Part shown: positions 51,868 to 52,180 of the stretch, piece after piece
How the letters are laid out: each line of letters opens with the position of its first letter
How positions within the stretch are numbered: position 1 is the first letter of the stretch
Notes under the pieces: model-generated
Told to the model about the DNA's origin: nothing
The model's database searches: none
What the model saw: the letters and a program-made list of their open reading frames with translations, nothing else
Assembly: GCF_025642745.1 (NCBI RefSeq)
Contig: NZ_JANZKP010000023.1
Coordinates: 1 to 52,180, forward strand
DNA from: Cellulomonas sp. RIT-PI-Y
Lineage (GTDB): Bacteria; Actinomycetota; Actinomycetes; Actinomycetales; Cellulomonadaceae
Direction of reading: 5' to 3'
Length of the DNA stretch: 52,180 nt
Program-made: the position numbers and the translations under genes

Positions 51868-52180
51868 AGATCAGATCAGCCGTGCTGCCCGCGGTGAGGA
51901 TCGGCAACGCGGCGACCACGCCGTCGGTGGTGGTGGTCGACTCCAGCAGCTCGGGCTTGATCCGGTCGATCCAGTCCGCGGCGTAGTCCTCGGTGTCCAG
52001 CGCGTACTCGGCATAGTCGTCGAACGCGCGGGCGATCCGCGACGAGGTCGTCGCCCGCAGCGCGGTCTTCCGCGACCACTGGGAACGCGGCGAGGTCGGC
52101 TCGTGGAGGTCGGCGATCAAGACCATGCGCCACCCGGCGCGCGGCTGGATCCGCTTCGATATCGAGATGCTCCACGACCC
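51866..52180 (-). CDS. Unidentified protein, C-terminal part (cut by window edge)
   Basis: An open frame of 104 residues ends at 51866 and continues beyond the right edge, so the N-terminus is missing. Visible segments are RMVLIADLHEPTSPRSQW, TSSRIARAFDDYAEY, TEDYAADWIDRIKPELL and a final PILTAGSTADLI. It contains no membrane span and I do not recognise a family. The neighbouring uxuA suggests a hexuronate-related role, but the end does not look like glucuronate isomerase (UxaC). Confidence 0.5.
   Translation of the reverse strand, partial: GSWSISISKRIQPRAGWRMVLIADLHEPTSPRSQWSRKTALRATTSSRIARAFDDYAEYALDTEDYAADWIDRIKPELLESTTTTDGVVAALPILTAGSTADLI

Noticed and set aside
51866..52180. Glucuronate isomerase UxaC as identity of the edge gene
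   Set aside because: Expected by context beside uxuA, but the visible C-terminus does not match the UxaC end.

Overview
The window is very GC-rich, with long spurious antisense frames, many GTG starts and 4-nt start/stop overlaps. Gene content points to a Gram-positive, high-GC actinobacterium, most like a Cellulomonas-type member of the Micrococcales: plant-polysaccharide sugar uptake and hydrolysis, a class III anaerobic ribonucleotide reductase (facultative anaerobe), an LAxTG sortase substrate and a chemoreceptor. This placement is an inference from gene content only. No insertion sequence, prophage, integrase or CRISPR array was seen.

Layout. 1-3306: secreted alkaline phosphatase and a ThrE-type amino-acid exporter. 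3358-7485: tRNA-Ser(GCT), an XRE regulator divergent from a short-chain dehydrogenase, two uncharacterised proteins, a 29-residue membrane peptide, a degenerate GHKL ATPase and tRNA-Arg(ACG). 7680-13755: secreted trypsin-like protease with three C-terminal repeats, a MarR regulator with its divergent oxidoreductase, a YihY membrane protein and a zinc alcohol dehydrogenase. 13816-19866: hexuronate/aldonate operon (ManD, fructuronate reductase-like enzyme, MFS carrier, idonate-dehydrogenase-like enzyme) with a divergent GntR regulator; a second, unrelated mannonate dehydratase (UxuA) lies at 50639-51805.

19871-29683: arabinoside region. A TetR repressor diverges from an MFS carrier plus GH51 arabinofuranosidase across a symmetric 27-bp operator. 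Convergent to these is a ChvE-MmsAB type monosaccharide ABC transporter with an additional lone ATPase and a ROK repressor. 29883-31808: LRR surface protein with an LARTG sorting signal. 32102-36411: beta-glucoside PTS operon (LicT antiterminator, EIIBCA, phospho-beta-glucosidase) preceded by a RAT antiterminator site. 36506-38464: methyl-accepting chemotaxis protein and a tiny LuxR-type HTH protein. 38619-42283: fructose operon (DeoR regulator, 1-phosphofructokinase, EIIA, EIIBC), then a degenerate ROK-like protein. 43480-47177: small membrane protein, two STAS-like proteins and a GGDEF-EAL enzyme. 47174-49983: nrdDG behind a paired NrdR operator, divergent from the gene for HPr (50255-50524). 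The right edge cuts an unidentified gene.

How it works together. HPr would phosphorylate both PTS permeases and the histidines of LicT; the fructose and beta-glucoside operons feed glycolysis, the GH51/ABC/MFS set handles arabinose-type sugars, and ManD/UxuA plus the reductase-like enzyme handle uronates. The most informative non-coding signals are the RAT site, the TetR and NrdR operators, and a decamer (CGTGCCGATA) shared by two divergent signalling genes that appear to be leaderless.
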